DNA of 54,638 bases, taken from the NCBI RefSeq assembly GCF_900112455.1, contig NZ_FOLT01000011.1:1-54638 (forward strand), written 5' to 3'. Shown piece by piece: positions 34,119 through 42,060 of the stretch (positions are counted from its first letter, which is position 1; every line of letters begins with the position of its first letter). The stretch is from Alkalibacterium subtropicum (GTDB lineage Bacteria > Bacillota > Bacilli > Lactobacillales > Carnobacteriaceae_A). The notes below the pieces were generated by a model. That model was not told where the DNA came from. It made no database searches and was given only the letters and a program-made list of their open reading frames with translations. Position numbers and translations under genes: made by a program.

Positions 34119-34264
34119 AGGCAGGCTCTTTTCTGTATAGTTATCGCGTCTATCATAGTTTAACTTTACAATATTAGCTTCTCCAATAAAATCCCTTTTG
34201 ATTCAAATCCGGATTAATTTGTGAAAATATGACTTTTTGATATACAATTATAAACAACATAGTG

Positions 34265-34270
34265 TATAAT
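34265..34270 (+). promoter_or_regulatory. -10 box of the GGDEF gene
   Basis: TATAAT at 34265-34270, 37 bases before the proposed GTG start. A TTGATA at 34237-34242 is too far (22 bases) for a standard -35 box. Confidence 0.4.
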
Positions 34271-34307
34271 TACTATATCTATATTTTATATGAAGCGGGG
34301 GATCACT

Positions 34308-35669
34308 GTGAAAAAATGGGCCATATCTTTTCTGATAGCAGCTTTGGCAGCGCTTCTTCTATACATTCCCGTTAATGACCTGCATATCGAATACAATAAT
34401 CAGCTTTATGAAGAACAGCGTGCAGATGCGAGCGAACACTTAAATATGATCCGTGATGACATTCAAGCTCGTCTGGACAGCAGTTTGTTTTATGCAGATT
34501 TTTTTGAAATGATCGTCAGTCAGGATCCCGATATTTCCGAAAGCGAACTTCGTGAATATGGCGCATTTATAGTGGGACGGAATCCTTTGGTCGACAGTAT
34601 CAGTTTAGCTAAAGACGGTATCATCCATTTCGTTTACCCATTAGAAGGTAATGAAGAATCGCTGGGCTATAATCTGCTGGAAGACCCCGACCGGAAACTC
34701 TATCTGGAAGAAGCTATCGATAAACGAAAAGCAGTTGCTCAGGGTCCAGTCAAAACTATTCAGGGTGGAAGAAAGATCTTTAACCGTAAACCTGTCTTTA
34801 TTGAAAAAATCAGTACTGAAGAGGTGTGGGGATTTGCCAATGTGATCATTGATTTCGATAATCTGGTCGAAGCAAGCCTTTTACCGAATCAGTCTCACGC
34901 GTTTGACTATGCCATCAAAGTGGAATCCAAGTGGGTGGAGTCGACATCTTGGGGAGATGAATCTGTCTTTGAAGAGGATGCAGTGACCGCCTCTATTCTT
35001 TTACCGGAAAACGAATGGACGATCGCTCTGATCCCTTCGAATGGCTGGAACAGGACCCATACGATCCACAGTGTAGAAACGATTGTTTTCTACTTTTTCA
35101 TCTTAATTATATTTATTCTGGTTATGTTTTTTGTCCTGCAGTACTTGAAGAAGCGGGAGCTGTCACGTACAGATGCTCTGACACGTCTGTTGAACAAAAA
35201 AACATTTGAAGTATCTGTCAAGAGGGTGCTGAAACGTTCATCCAGAAATAATGGTCTGCTTCTGATCGATTTTAATGATTTTAAGAGGATAAATGACACA
35301 CACGGCCACTTAGTTGGAGATCAGGTCTTAACGATCACTGCTGAACGTCTGATGCATTGTCTGAAGAAGGGGGATCTGATCGGCCGGATCGGTGGAGACG
35401 AAATGATGATCCTAGTAAAGGATATCGATGCAGCTACGCTGGAGTCGATCAAAGAGCGCGTCATCCGGCATATTGAAAAACCTATTGTCCTAAATAAGCA
35501 CATGATCAATCCGTCCATTTCAGTCGGTCAGACCCTGGTCAGTCAATGGCTGCCTTTTGATCATCTTTACGATATCGTCGACAAAAAAATGTATAGAGAC
35601 AAAACGGTCAAGAAGAGTCGGAAGGCTCAACTGTCGATCTCGTTCGATCTTCCGGATCTGGAATCTTAA
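34308..35669 (+). CDS. CHASE-like sensor with GGDEF-family domain (GGDEM)
   Basis: About 453 aa. A membrane helix lies near the N-terminus, then an extracellular CHASE-like sensor (about 30-250), a second helix (about 262-285) and a C-terminal GGDEF domain. The signature is RIGGDEMMIL, so the last residue of GGDEF is Met. The inhibitory RxxD site reads KKGD. LTRLLNK, DFNDFKRINDTHGH and DQVL are normal. It may make cyclic di-GMP or only bind it. ATG 34290 also opens the frame but has no ribosome-binding site; GCGGGGGATC fits GTG 34308. No other c-di-GMP gene is nearby. Confidence 0.82.
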   Translation: MKKWAISFLIAALAALLLYIPVNDLHIEYNNQLYEEQRADASEHLNMIRDDIQARLDSSLFYADFFEMIVSQDPDISESELREYGAFIVGRNPLVDSISLAKDGIIHFVYPLEGNEESLGYNLLEDPDRKLYLEEAIDKRKAVAQGPVKTIQGGRKIFNRKPVFIEKISTEEVWGFANVIIDFDNLVEASLLPNQSHAFDYAIKVESKWVESTSWGDESVFEEDAVTASILLPENEWTIALIPSNGWNRTHTIHSVETIVFYFFILIIFILVMFFVLQYLKKRELSRTDALTRLLNKKTFEVSVKRVLKRSSRNNGLLLIDFNDFKRINDTHGHLVGDQVLTITAERLMHCLKKGDLIGRIGGDEMMILVKDIDAATLESIKERVIRHIEKPIVLNKHMINPSISVGQTLVSQWLPFDHLYDIVDKKMYRDKTVKKSRKAQLSISFDLPDLES

Positions 35670-35680
35670 CTCACATGAAA

Positions 35681-35757
35681 AGCCACGGGTATTTACTTTT
35701 TCTAAATAGTATTTCTTGCTATTTACTAGAAAAACGTTAATTGCCGTGGTTTTTTTG
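35681..35757 (+). terminator. Long nested terminator after GGDEF gene
   Basis: CCACGG (35683-35688) pairs with CCGTGG (35744-35749). Inside, TTTTTCTA pairs with TAGAAAAA and ATAG with CTAT. A T-run follows directly. Confidence 0.75.
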
Positions 35758-35811
35758 ATATGGCACCGCCGTAATGGGTTATAGGGGGGCCGATGCAGAG
35801 GATGATGATGC

Positions 35812-36057
35812 ATGACGGAATTAAACATTAACTTTTAACTATCACTGGCAGATCGTGGCCGTTGGTGCTTTAAAAGTCTTCTTATCATCACCCGGACAGG
35901 CCTTTTCAGTTTCCATATTTATAGATTTTTACATCAAACAGTTCGGTTGGAGCCACGGTCAGATTTCCAGTTTTTATTCCAAGGCAACCTTAATTTCCGG
36001 TTAATCGATGCCCTTTGTCGGCGCCAATGCTCGAAGACAAACAGGCTATAGAGAATG
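35812..36057 (+). pseudogene. MFS transporter pseudogene, truncated and frameshifted
   Basis: An ATG at 35812 starts MTELNINF, then a stop. One frame over, the reading continues as NYHWQIVAVGALKVFLSSPG and QAFSVSIFIDFYIKQFGWSH, an MFS N-terminus, to an in-frame TAA after TLISG, then SMPFVGANARRQTGYRE and TGA. So there is at least one frameshift and one nonsense change, and only about 80 of some 400 codons remain. A terminator 20 bases on (36077-36107) suggests the middle and end of the gene were deleted while the original terminator stayed. Confidence 0.7.
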
Positions 36058-36076
36058 ACTAAGTTGATCGGCTTAT

Positions 36077-36107
36077 AAAAGACCATTCATCAATGGTCTT
36101 TTTTTCA
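36077..36107 (+). terminator. Terminator retained behind the MFS pseudogene
   Basis: AAAAGACCATT and AATGGTCTTTT (36077-36087, 36092-36102), four-base loop, T-run. Confidence 0.85.
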
Positions 36108-36182
36108 GTTCTATTTTTTGAAAACAAGAGGGCGTTCAAGGTAATCTGTAGATGGAGAAACATTAAGGAGAGGAGAAAGTCA

Positions 36183-36920
36183 ATGAAGTTAAAAGATAAA
36201 GTAGCCGTCGTGTTCGGTGGCACATCCGGTATCGGTGAAGCCACGGCGAAAGCCTATGCCGAAGAAGGCGCTAAAGTGGTGGTCAGTGGACGTGATGCAG
36301 AAGATGGCGACCGTATCGTTAAAGCAATCAAGGACAAAGGACAGGAAGCCATATTTGTGAAAGCGGACGTCACGGATGCCTCTGAAGTGAAACAGGTGGT
36401 GGACACGGCCATCGAGACGTTCGATCATATCGATATCCTCTATAACGGGGCCGGCATACACGATAAATACAAGTCAGCTGTGGAAGTGGAAGAAGAGGAG
36501 TACGAGAAACTCATGGCGGTGAATGTGAAAGGCCCTTATCTTGCTTCCAGGGCAGTGATCCCCCACTTTCTGGAACGAGGCGGCGGCACGATCGTCAATG
36601 TCGGTTCGCAGGCGACGCATGTGGCAGGTCCCGGCGGCTCAGCTTATGTGACGTCTAAACATGCGATTGAAGGCTTCACCAAACAGCTGGCTTATGACTT
36701 TGGTGAAAAAGGGATCAAGGCAAATCTGATTGCTCCGGGCTTTGTTGATACACCGATGACCGAAGGAATCGAGGATGAACGCTTGAATGATATCCCGGCT
36801 AAACGTGCCGGCAAGCCGGAAGAAGTCGCAGCCCTGGCTGTCTTTTTAGCTTCCGAAGATTCAAGCTATATGCATGGCTCTACCGTTACCATGGATGGCG
36901 GCTGGGTCACCGGAAGATAA
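36183..36920 (+). CDS. Short-chain dehydrogenase/reductase, FabG-like
   Basis: Classical SDR of about 245 aa: GGTSGIGEATAK cofactor loop, SGRDA, ADVTD, NGAG (one residue off the usual NNAG), and the catalytic Tyr and Lys in SAYVTSKHA. The C-terminal VTMDGGWVTG is typical. It could be a 3-oxoacyl or alcohol/sugar dehydrogenase; the substrate is unknown. The frame extends to 36093, but GGAGAGGAGAAAG before the ATG at 36183 decides the start. Monocistronic, with its own terminator. Confidence 0.88.
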   Translation: MKLKDKVAVVFGGTSGIGEATAKAYAEEGAKVVVSGRDAEDGDRIVKAIKDKGQEAIFVKADVTDASEVKQVVDTAIETFDHIDILYNGAGIHDKYKSAVEVEEEEYEKLMAVNVKGPYLASRAVIPHFLERGGGTIVNVGSQATHVAGPGGSAYVTSKHAIEGFTKQLAYDFGEKGIKANLIAPGFVDTPMTEGIEDERLNDIPAKRAGKPEEVAALAVFLASEDSSYMHGSTVTMDGGWVTGR

Positions 36921-36931
36921 TTTATACTGGT

Positions 36932-36963
36932 GAGGCTGGACATTGATCCAGCCTCTTCTTTTT
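36932..36963 (+). terminator. Terminator after the SDR gene
   Basis: GAGGCTGGA and TCCAGCCTC, six-base loop, followed by TTCTTTTTT. Confidence 0.9.
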
Positions 36964-36965
36964 TG

Positions 36966-37322
36966 TTTTAATGATCTGTTCGATTCAGTCTATGGAGAGA
37001 GGGGATAATCCATCTGATCCGACACATCAGACGGCTCAGAAAAATCTTAGTGCTTTTACCCCCATAAATGGTTCCGTCTGAATTGGCATACTATATGACT
37101 GAGGTAGAAGGATCATAATTCAGTTCAATCGACCGTCTCATGGCGTCTTGAACTTAGGATATCTCATTTTCTGAAAATAAGCGGCATATCAAAGGAATTC
37201 CTTTTAATGTTCACAAAGACACAATATGTTAACATTATTTATTAAATTATTGAATTAAAGCTTTATTTATGCAGGAATATTTGTTAAACTATTCACATAG
37301 AAAAGATTAGGAGAGATCAAAG
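36966..37322. other. Intergenic region with four large-loop inverted repeats
   Basis: No gene. Complementary pairs follow one another: ATGGA/TCCAT (36992-37013), TCAGACGG/CCGTCTGA (37027-37081), CTGAATT/AATTCAG (37078-37123) and AGTTCAA/TTGAACT (37122-37154). The second and third overlap by four bases and the third and fourth by two, so they may form alternative folds. The first two centres are 51.5 bases apart, the others less. The last 120 bases are AT-rich and should contain the promoter of the next gene. Its ribosome-binding site is AGGAGAG. Confidence 0.4.
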
Positions 37323-37790
37323 ATGAAAAAAGTTATGTGTGCCTTACGCTTTGTATTTAGAAATGGTGAAACATGGACGGTTAAACGCGAACAAATCGGT
37401 GATTTATGGATCAAACAGGTGACAACAAGCTTCGGTCGAATCGGTGATGGAGATTTTGAAGAAATTCATCCCTGCGAGTCTCTGAAAATCGAAATCTTAC
37501 ATGAAGCAGATCACGTGAACTCTAATGACATCAATAAAGGCGGACTCGAAGCCGGTATGTTTGCCCGCGTGACACAGTTCCAGGATATCGAAAAAATGGA
37601 TATCCTCTATCGCGACAGCAAAAATGGCGAAAAACGCATGGATGTTGAAAAAGACACGATTTATTTCCCTTATAAAGCCCTTGACACTGATGGTCATGAC
37701 AATGCGCACCAGACTGCTGCGGTCATGAATGAGAAGCTTTATATCGTGATCGATCCTATCCAGACCGTTAAAGATATATACGGTCACTAA
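37323..37790 (+). CDS. Hypothetical protein, 155 aa
   Basis: Not recognised. A soluble, charged protein with an alternating pattern suggesting beta strands: MCALRFVFRNGETWTVKREQ, then DLWIKQVTTSFGRIG, and ITQFQD-like segments. DTDGHDNAHQ is rich in Asp and His and might bind metal. The start is supported by AGGAGAG. It has its own promoter region and terminator and codon use like its neighbours, so it is probably a real gene. Confidence 0.7.
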   Translation: MKKVMCALRFVFRNGETWTVKREQIGDLWIKQVTTSFGRIGDGDFEEIHPCESLKIEILHEADHVNSNDINKGGLEAGMFARVTQFQDIEKMDILYRDSKNGEKRMDVEKDTIYFPYKALDTDGHDNAHQTAAVMNEKLYIVIDPIQTVKDIYGH

Positions 37791-37823
37791 GGTTCTGCCT
37801 ATTCTTAATGTGTTCCCTTACCT

Positions 37824-37859
37824 CAGCCAGATGGATAACCCCCATCTGGCTGTTTTTTT
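37824..37859 (+). terminator. Terminator after the 155-aa gene
   Basis: CAGCCAGATGG and CCATCTGGCTG (37824-37834, 37842-37852), then TTTTTTT. Confidence 0.9.
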
Positions 37860-37925
37860 GCTTAAAAATTGTTTTTCATTTGACCAATCGGTACAATGAG
37901 AGGGAAGAGATAAGGGAGGAAAAAA

Positions 37926-39035
37926 ATGACTAACGAAAAATATGCACAGACTTTTACCTTTGATAAGGGTCTGACTTTGAAAAACCGGTTTGTGATGGCA
38001 CCAATGACGACTAAAATGAGTTTTTACGATGGTGTGATCACGGAAGACGAAAAACGGTACTATCACATGCGGAGCAAGGAAGTCGGAGCAGTGATCACGG
38101 CTGCAGCCAATGTTTCTGAAAATGGTAAAGGCTGGGAAGGAGAACTCGGGGTCTATGATGACAAGCACATCGCTGGTCTCAGCGACCTGGCCGCTTCTAT
38201 TAAAGTCAATGGCACGAAAGCCTTTCTGCAGCTCTATCATGGCGGTCGGATCACCCAATCGTCAGTCCTGAAAGGGACTCAGCCGGTCGCACCCAGTTCA
38301 GTGAAAGCACTGAGACCGAATTCAGAAGTACCAAGAGAACTGGAAGAAGAGGAAATATATCGGATCATTGACGACTACAAAGAAGCCGCCATCCGAGCGG
38401 TCAAGGCCGGGTTCGATGGGATCGAGCTGCATGGGGCGAATACGTACCTTATACAGCAGTTTTTCTCGCCGCATTCTAACAGACGCACGGATCAGTGGGG
38501 CGGAAGTATGGAAAAACGTTTCACATTTATCGATAAACTGGTGGATGCCGTGACCGCTGCTGCAAAAGAAGCGGCTGCAGAACCGTTTATCGTCGGCTAC
38601 CGGTTTTCACCTGAAGAAATCGAAACGCCGGGGATCCGCTTTAACGAAACACTCTATCTTGTCGAGAAGCTGTGTCAGAAACCGCTGGATTACCTGCATG
38701 TGTCATTAAGAGATTATAAGCAGGTCTCTCAACTGGACGACTACCAGGACAAGCCGATGCTTGCTTATCTCAATGAACAGATCGATGGCCGCATACCTTT
38801 TATCTCGGTCGGAGATATCCGAACAGGGGAAGATGCAAAAGCTGCTCTGGAAAACAGCGAACTCGTCGCTTTGGGTCGCGTGCTGCTTTCAGATCCCAAT
38901 TGGGTCTCCAAAGTCATGGCGGATAAGGAAGAGATGATCCGGTATAATGTGGCGGAAGAAGAACGGGATGTGCTGGCATTGACAAACGGTGTCTGGGGAT
39001 TCATGCAGGGCATGATGCCGGATCGCTTAAGATAG
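37926..39035 (+). CDS. NADH:flavin oxidoreductase, Old Yellow Enzyme family
   Basis: FMN-dependent TIM-barrel reductase (369 aa) of the bacterial OYE group without the iron-sulphur C-terminal part. KNRFVMAPMTT (FMN phosphate and ring), LQLYHGGR, GFDGIELHGANTYLIQQFFSPHSNRRTD (substrate His and Asn), WGGSMEKR, and GDIRTGEDA with ALGRVLLSDP for the FMN phosphate. Reduces activated double bonds; the natural substrate is unknown. GGGAGG before the ATG. A GtrA gene follows 63 bases downstream. Confidence 0.92.
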   Translation: MTNEKYAQTFTFDKGLTLKNRFVMAPMTTKMSFYDGVITEDEKRYYHMRSKEVGAVITAAANVSENGKGWEGELGVYDDKHIAGLSDLAASIKVNGTKAFLQLYHGGRITQSSVLKGTQPVAPSSVKALRPNSEVPRELEEEEIYRIIDDYKEAAIRAVKAGFDGIELHGANTYLIQQFFSPHSNRRTDQWGGSMEKRFTFIDKLVDAVTAAAKEAAAEPFIVGYRFSPEEIETPGIRFNETLYLVEKLCQKPLDYLHVSLRDYKQVSQLDDYQDKPMLAYLNEQIDGRIPFISVGDIRTGEDAKAALENSELVALGRVLLSDPNWVSKVMADKEEMIRYNVAEEERDVLALTNGVWGFMQGMMPDRLR

Positions 39036-39098
39036 GTCCAATGATTGAAAAGCGAGTAGAAACTTTGATTTAAAGGCTGACCTTAAGGATGTGATTGC

Positions 39099-39509
39099 AT
39101 GATAAAAAAACTGTATGCCAGGTTTGAACAATTCATCGATTACTTCCTGTTCGGACTGGCTACTGCAGTCATTGGCATCTCGGTTTTTTACGTATTGAAT
39201 GAACTGATCGGCTGGCAGTATCTTATAGCAAATGCCGTATCAGTTATCACCGCGATCCTTTTTTCTTATACAGTCAATAAACGCTATGTCTTTAAGACCA
39301 AAACCCGATCGCGCAGAAAGTTTTTCAGAGAAATCGGCTTGTTTGTATCCGTCAGGATAACGGCCTCCTTACTGAACATGCTCGGGCTGTTCATTCTGGT
39401 CCGTTTTGTCAGCATGCATCCCACCTGGGCTAAAATTTCCGTCGAGATCATTATAGCGTCAACGAGTTACATTATCAGCCGCAGACTCATTTTTAAACAT
39501 CACAATTAA
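39099..39509 (+). CDS. GtrA-like membrane protein
   Basis: About 136 aa with four hydrophobic segments, and the typical SYTVNKRYVFKTK and YIISRRLIFKHHN ends. GtrA proteins help move or position polyprenyl-phosphate sugars for surface glycosylation. There is no glycosyltransferase partner beside it; the fused GT2-GtrA is 12 kb upstream. AAGGATGTG precedes the ATG, and the hydrolase follows after 18 bases. Confidence 0.85.
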   Translation: MIKKLYARFEQFIDYFLFGLATAVIGISVFYVLNELIGWQYLIANAVSVITAILFSYTVNKRYVFKTKTRSRRKFFREIGLFVSVRITASLLNMLGLFILVRFVSMHPTWAKISVEIIIASTSYIISRRLIFKHHN

Positions 39510-39527
39510 CTGGAAAGGAAGAGATGA

Positions 39528-40076
39528 ATGGATAAAGCATTGATCAACATTGACTACACCATCGATTTTGTCGCAGAAGACGGCGCGCTGACTTGCGGAG
39601 AGCCCGGTCAGGCTGTTCATGATAAAGTGCTTGCCCTGACGAAAGAGTTCTATGAAGCGGGTGAGTTTGTCGCATTCGCGATCGACAAGCATACGGAAAA
39701 CGATCCCTATCATCCGGAGACCGGCCTGTTTCCGCCGCATAATATCGATGGAACAGAAGGGCGTTTACTCTATGGCGAGCTGGAAACCTATTACCAGGAA
39801 ATAAAAGCGGCCAAAAATGTTTACTATACCGATAAGACGCGTTACAGTGCCTTTCATGGTACCGATCTGGAAACCAAACTGAGAGAACGCGGGATCACTG
39901 AAGTGCACCTCGTCGGTGTCTGCACGGATATCTGTGTGCTGCATACGGCCGTCGATGCTTATAACAAAGGGTTTACTGTCGTGGTACACAAGGATGCAGT
40001 GGCCAGTTTCAATCAGATGGGGCACGAGTGGGCTCTAGGACATTTCCAGGAAACCCTCGGTGCAAACGTCGTCTAG
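39528..40076 (+). CDS. Isochorismatase-fold cysteine hydrolase, nicotinamidase-like
   Basis: 182 aa, triad D9 (NIDYTIDF), K103 (YTDKTRYSAF) and C136 (CTDICVLHTA). Metal ligands D53 and H55 in AIDKH and H71 in PPHNIDGTEG match nicotinamidase (PncA) rather than isochorismatase. It would deamidate nicotinamide to nicotinate for NAD salvage. GGAAAGGAAGAG supports the ATG. Probably co-transcribed with gtrA at 39099, perhaps with the OYE gene, and closed by a strong terminator. Confidence 0.88.
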   Translation: MDKALINIDYTIDFVAEDGALTCGEPGQAVHDKVLALTKEFYEAGEFVAFAIDKHTENDPYHPETGLFPPHNIDGTEGRLLYGELETYYQEIKAAKNVYYTDKTRYSAFHGTDLETKLRERGITEVHLVGVCTDICVLHTAVDAYNKGFTVVVHKDAVASFNQMGHEWALGHFQETLGANVV

Positions 40077-40097
40077 TCAAGGACTAAGCGCAAACGA

Positions 40098-40143
40098 AAG
40101 AGCCTCTGCTTCTCATCTCGATCACGAGAAAGCAGAGGCTCTT
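40098..40143. terminator. Bidirectional terminator between converging genes
   Basis: AAGAGCCTCTGCTT and AAGCAGAGGCTCTT form 14 perfect pairs around an 18-base loop (40112-40129). Convergent gene ends lie on both sides. Confidence 0.9.
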
Positions 40144-40149
40144 CAGTTT

Positions 40150-40671
40150 TCAGCTGAATTGTATATAAATACTCAAATCGAACGGTTCATCTTCTTCACG
40201 AACGCGCTGGGAGGCTGCATCGTAATATTTATAAGGACCGCCCTTGATATAGGCAAACGCCATTAAAATCGTCGTCTGCAGATAATGTTTGACATCCAGG
40301 TTGAATTTTTCCGGTATCTGCCCCAGTAGGACCCCTTCTATGTAGAGGTCGAAATTCCCTTCAGAGGTCGGGATGAGGGTTACATTATGCGTGCACAGAC
40401 TCTCATATTTATAAATTTCCTTATTTCCTTCTTTTATACTGATATCTTTTTTCCCGATGTAATACCGGTGCGTTCTGTCTTTTTTTATCATGCCCTTAAC
40501 TATTTTATTTATCGTTTCCTGATCAGCAGTCAACTCGCTGGCCTGGAGATAATGTTTACTTTGAATAGACAGGACATCGCTGGATTTTTTTATCGTATTC
40601 ATGCTTAAAAAATCGATCGATTGAGTGGAATGATTTTTTACAAAGGTTTTTAATCGGTCATATAAGCTCAA
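40150..40671 (-). CDS. Hypothetical protein, about 173 aa
   Basis: Not recognised. Soluble, Lys/Ile/Tyr-rich, with a C-terminal segment MAFAYIKGGPYKYYDAASQR. The frame is open to 40716, but GAGAGGGGGA sits seven bases before a TTG at 40671, giving a protein that starts LSLYDRLKTFVKN. Same direction as the ComK-like gene upstream on the minus strand, 180 bases away. Codon use looks coding throughout. Function unknown. Confidence 0.65.
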   Translation of the reverse strand: MSLYDRLKTFVKNHSTQSIDFLSMNTIKKSSDVLSIQSKHYLQASELTADQETINKIVKGMIKKDRTHRYYIGKKDISIKEGNKEIYKYESLCTHNVTLIPTSEGNFDLYIEGVLLGQIPEKFNLDVKHYLQTTILMAFAYIKGGPYKYYDAASQRVREEDEPFDLSIYIQFS

Positions 40672-40852
40672 GACATATCCCCCTCTCAAAAAAATTGCGT
40701 TTACAGGTCGCGGCAAGTTGAGGTCCGCTATTTTATCCTAACTAAGATAAACCCTGTTTTCAAATAATAAGTCTTATTCTTACTATCGACTAAGATAGGT
40801 CTGAGTTAATAAATAAGAACAAATAAATCACTCATCTTCTGATTTTGTTCAA

Positions 40853-41725
40853 TCATTTAAAAAGCAGGGAATAGGGGAACCGTGCTTTTATTTCATCCAG
40901 ATAAGGATTGTCCTCGCCTAAAACCGTCTGCAGCATGTCATTTGCTCTATGTAGCGACATATAGTCAAAAATTTTAACGAGTGAAAGGGGCGGATGACCG
41001 GCAGTCACTGAAGTCAGTTCTTTCTTAACAATATTGAGATCTTCATACCGGCTCTCTTCATAGAAAGGGGCAAACATATTCTGGAGATCTCTGGAGAGCG
41101 CTTTGGTCGTATGGTAGAGTCTGGATGTTTTCATGAACATATCGTCTACTTTCTTCCTTGGAAAGGGGAGAGTCAGCTCGTGCAGCTGCCTGATCTTTAA
41201 GCAGGTCAACTGACTGGCAACCTGTTCTTCATAATAGAGGACATGGTGAAAGGCGATCCAGCTGGAGTGATTCTTAGCCGTTCCTTTAACGGGTACGAAC
41301 ATGGTCTCACCGACCACATAGGGGCAGCGCTGGTTGATGCCCAAGGTCTTGCCGAACTGTTTGACGAAGCCATAGTCGACTCGGCAGTAATCAAAATAAC
41401 GCTTCATTATCTTTGATGTCGTTTCTTTAGACTTCAGTATTTCACCAGACAGCTGAAAGACAAGTGTATTGTATTCGCAGTCAGGATAAGAAGATAAATC
41501 GTAAATGTAAAAAGAATGCCTTGAAATAAGCAGATGTTGCTGTTCGATCGCTTCGTTCAGTGAGCGACTCAATGTTTCGGCGTTGATTTCCAGCGTGCGT
41601 TTTGACTGATAGAGGTTACTATGTATGACGTAAGGCGGTGACTCGTCGTGCAGGAGACTGTTTGTATAAAAGGACGTTAAATCTCTGTAAATATGGATCG
41701 GTTCATCTTTTGAAAACTGGACCAT
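40853..41725 (-). CDS. ComK-like protein (tentative)
   Basis: 290 aa. The middle resembles the competence transcription factor ComK: YGFVKQFGKTLGINQRCPYVV, then ETMFVPVKGTAKNHSSWIAF (compare the ComK P-x-x...F-P-T...C-G-W-I-S stretch) and HELTLPFPRKKVDDMFMKTS followed by a conserved-type Tyr/Thr helix (ComK LPISYNSFENQVYRT). ComK is usually about 190 aa; the extra 90 C-terminal residues are unexplained. If correct it would bind DNA and activate competence genes. The identification rests on my reading of a distant pattern. ATG 41725 with a weak site. Confidence 0.45.
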   Translation of the reverse strand: MVQFSKDEPIHIYRDLTSFYTNSLLHDESPPYVIHSNLYQSKRTLEINAETLSRSLNEAIEQQHLLISRHSFYIYDLSSYPDCEYNTLVFQLSGEILKSKETTSKIMKRYFDYCRVDYGFVKQFGKTLGINQRCPYVVGETMFVPVKGTAKNHSSWIAFHHVLYYEEQVASQLTCLKIRQLHELTLPFPRKKVDDMFMKTSRLYHTTKALSRDLQNMFAPFYEESRYEDLNIVKKELTSVTAGHPPLSLVKIFDYMSLHRANDMLQTVLGEDNPYLDEIKARFPYSLLFK

Positions 41726-42060
41726 GACGTTTGCTCCTTCGTTGAATACCTCAAATTAAGTTAGCGCTTTCAAATTCAGGCGGCGACTAACCGGTAGAAA
41801 TAGTGTATCATATCACTTGTTTCAATGAATGATGATTGCTGTCTATTTGCATTAAAAATTGATGATAAAGGGTATATTTACAGAGGTGAAAAGATAGGTT
41901 TGTCGACCGCGGTTACCGACTCTGTTAGAGGTGTTCTAAAGGTATCGACCGGCAGATAAACGACCGGATATCTTAGTAGAAGTGTTCAGATCCAGCAGTA
42001 TAAACGATTAAATATCAGGTAGTGTTATGGTATAGTAAATATATATAATGGTGATAGGGA
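41726..42060. other. Divergent promoter region, ComK-like gene and kinase operon
   Basis: About 335 bases between divergent genes. TAGCGCTTTCAA near 41761 and several ACCGG half-palindromes (around 41910, 41950 and 41965) are visible. A -10-like TATAGT or TATAAT lies around 42030-42050 before the kinase gene. No gene or strong hairpin. Confidence 0.35.
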
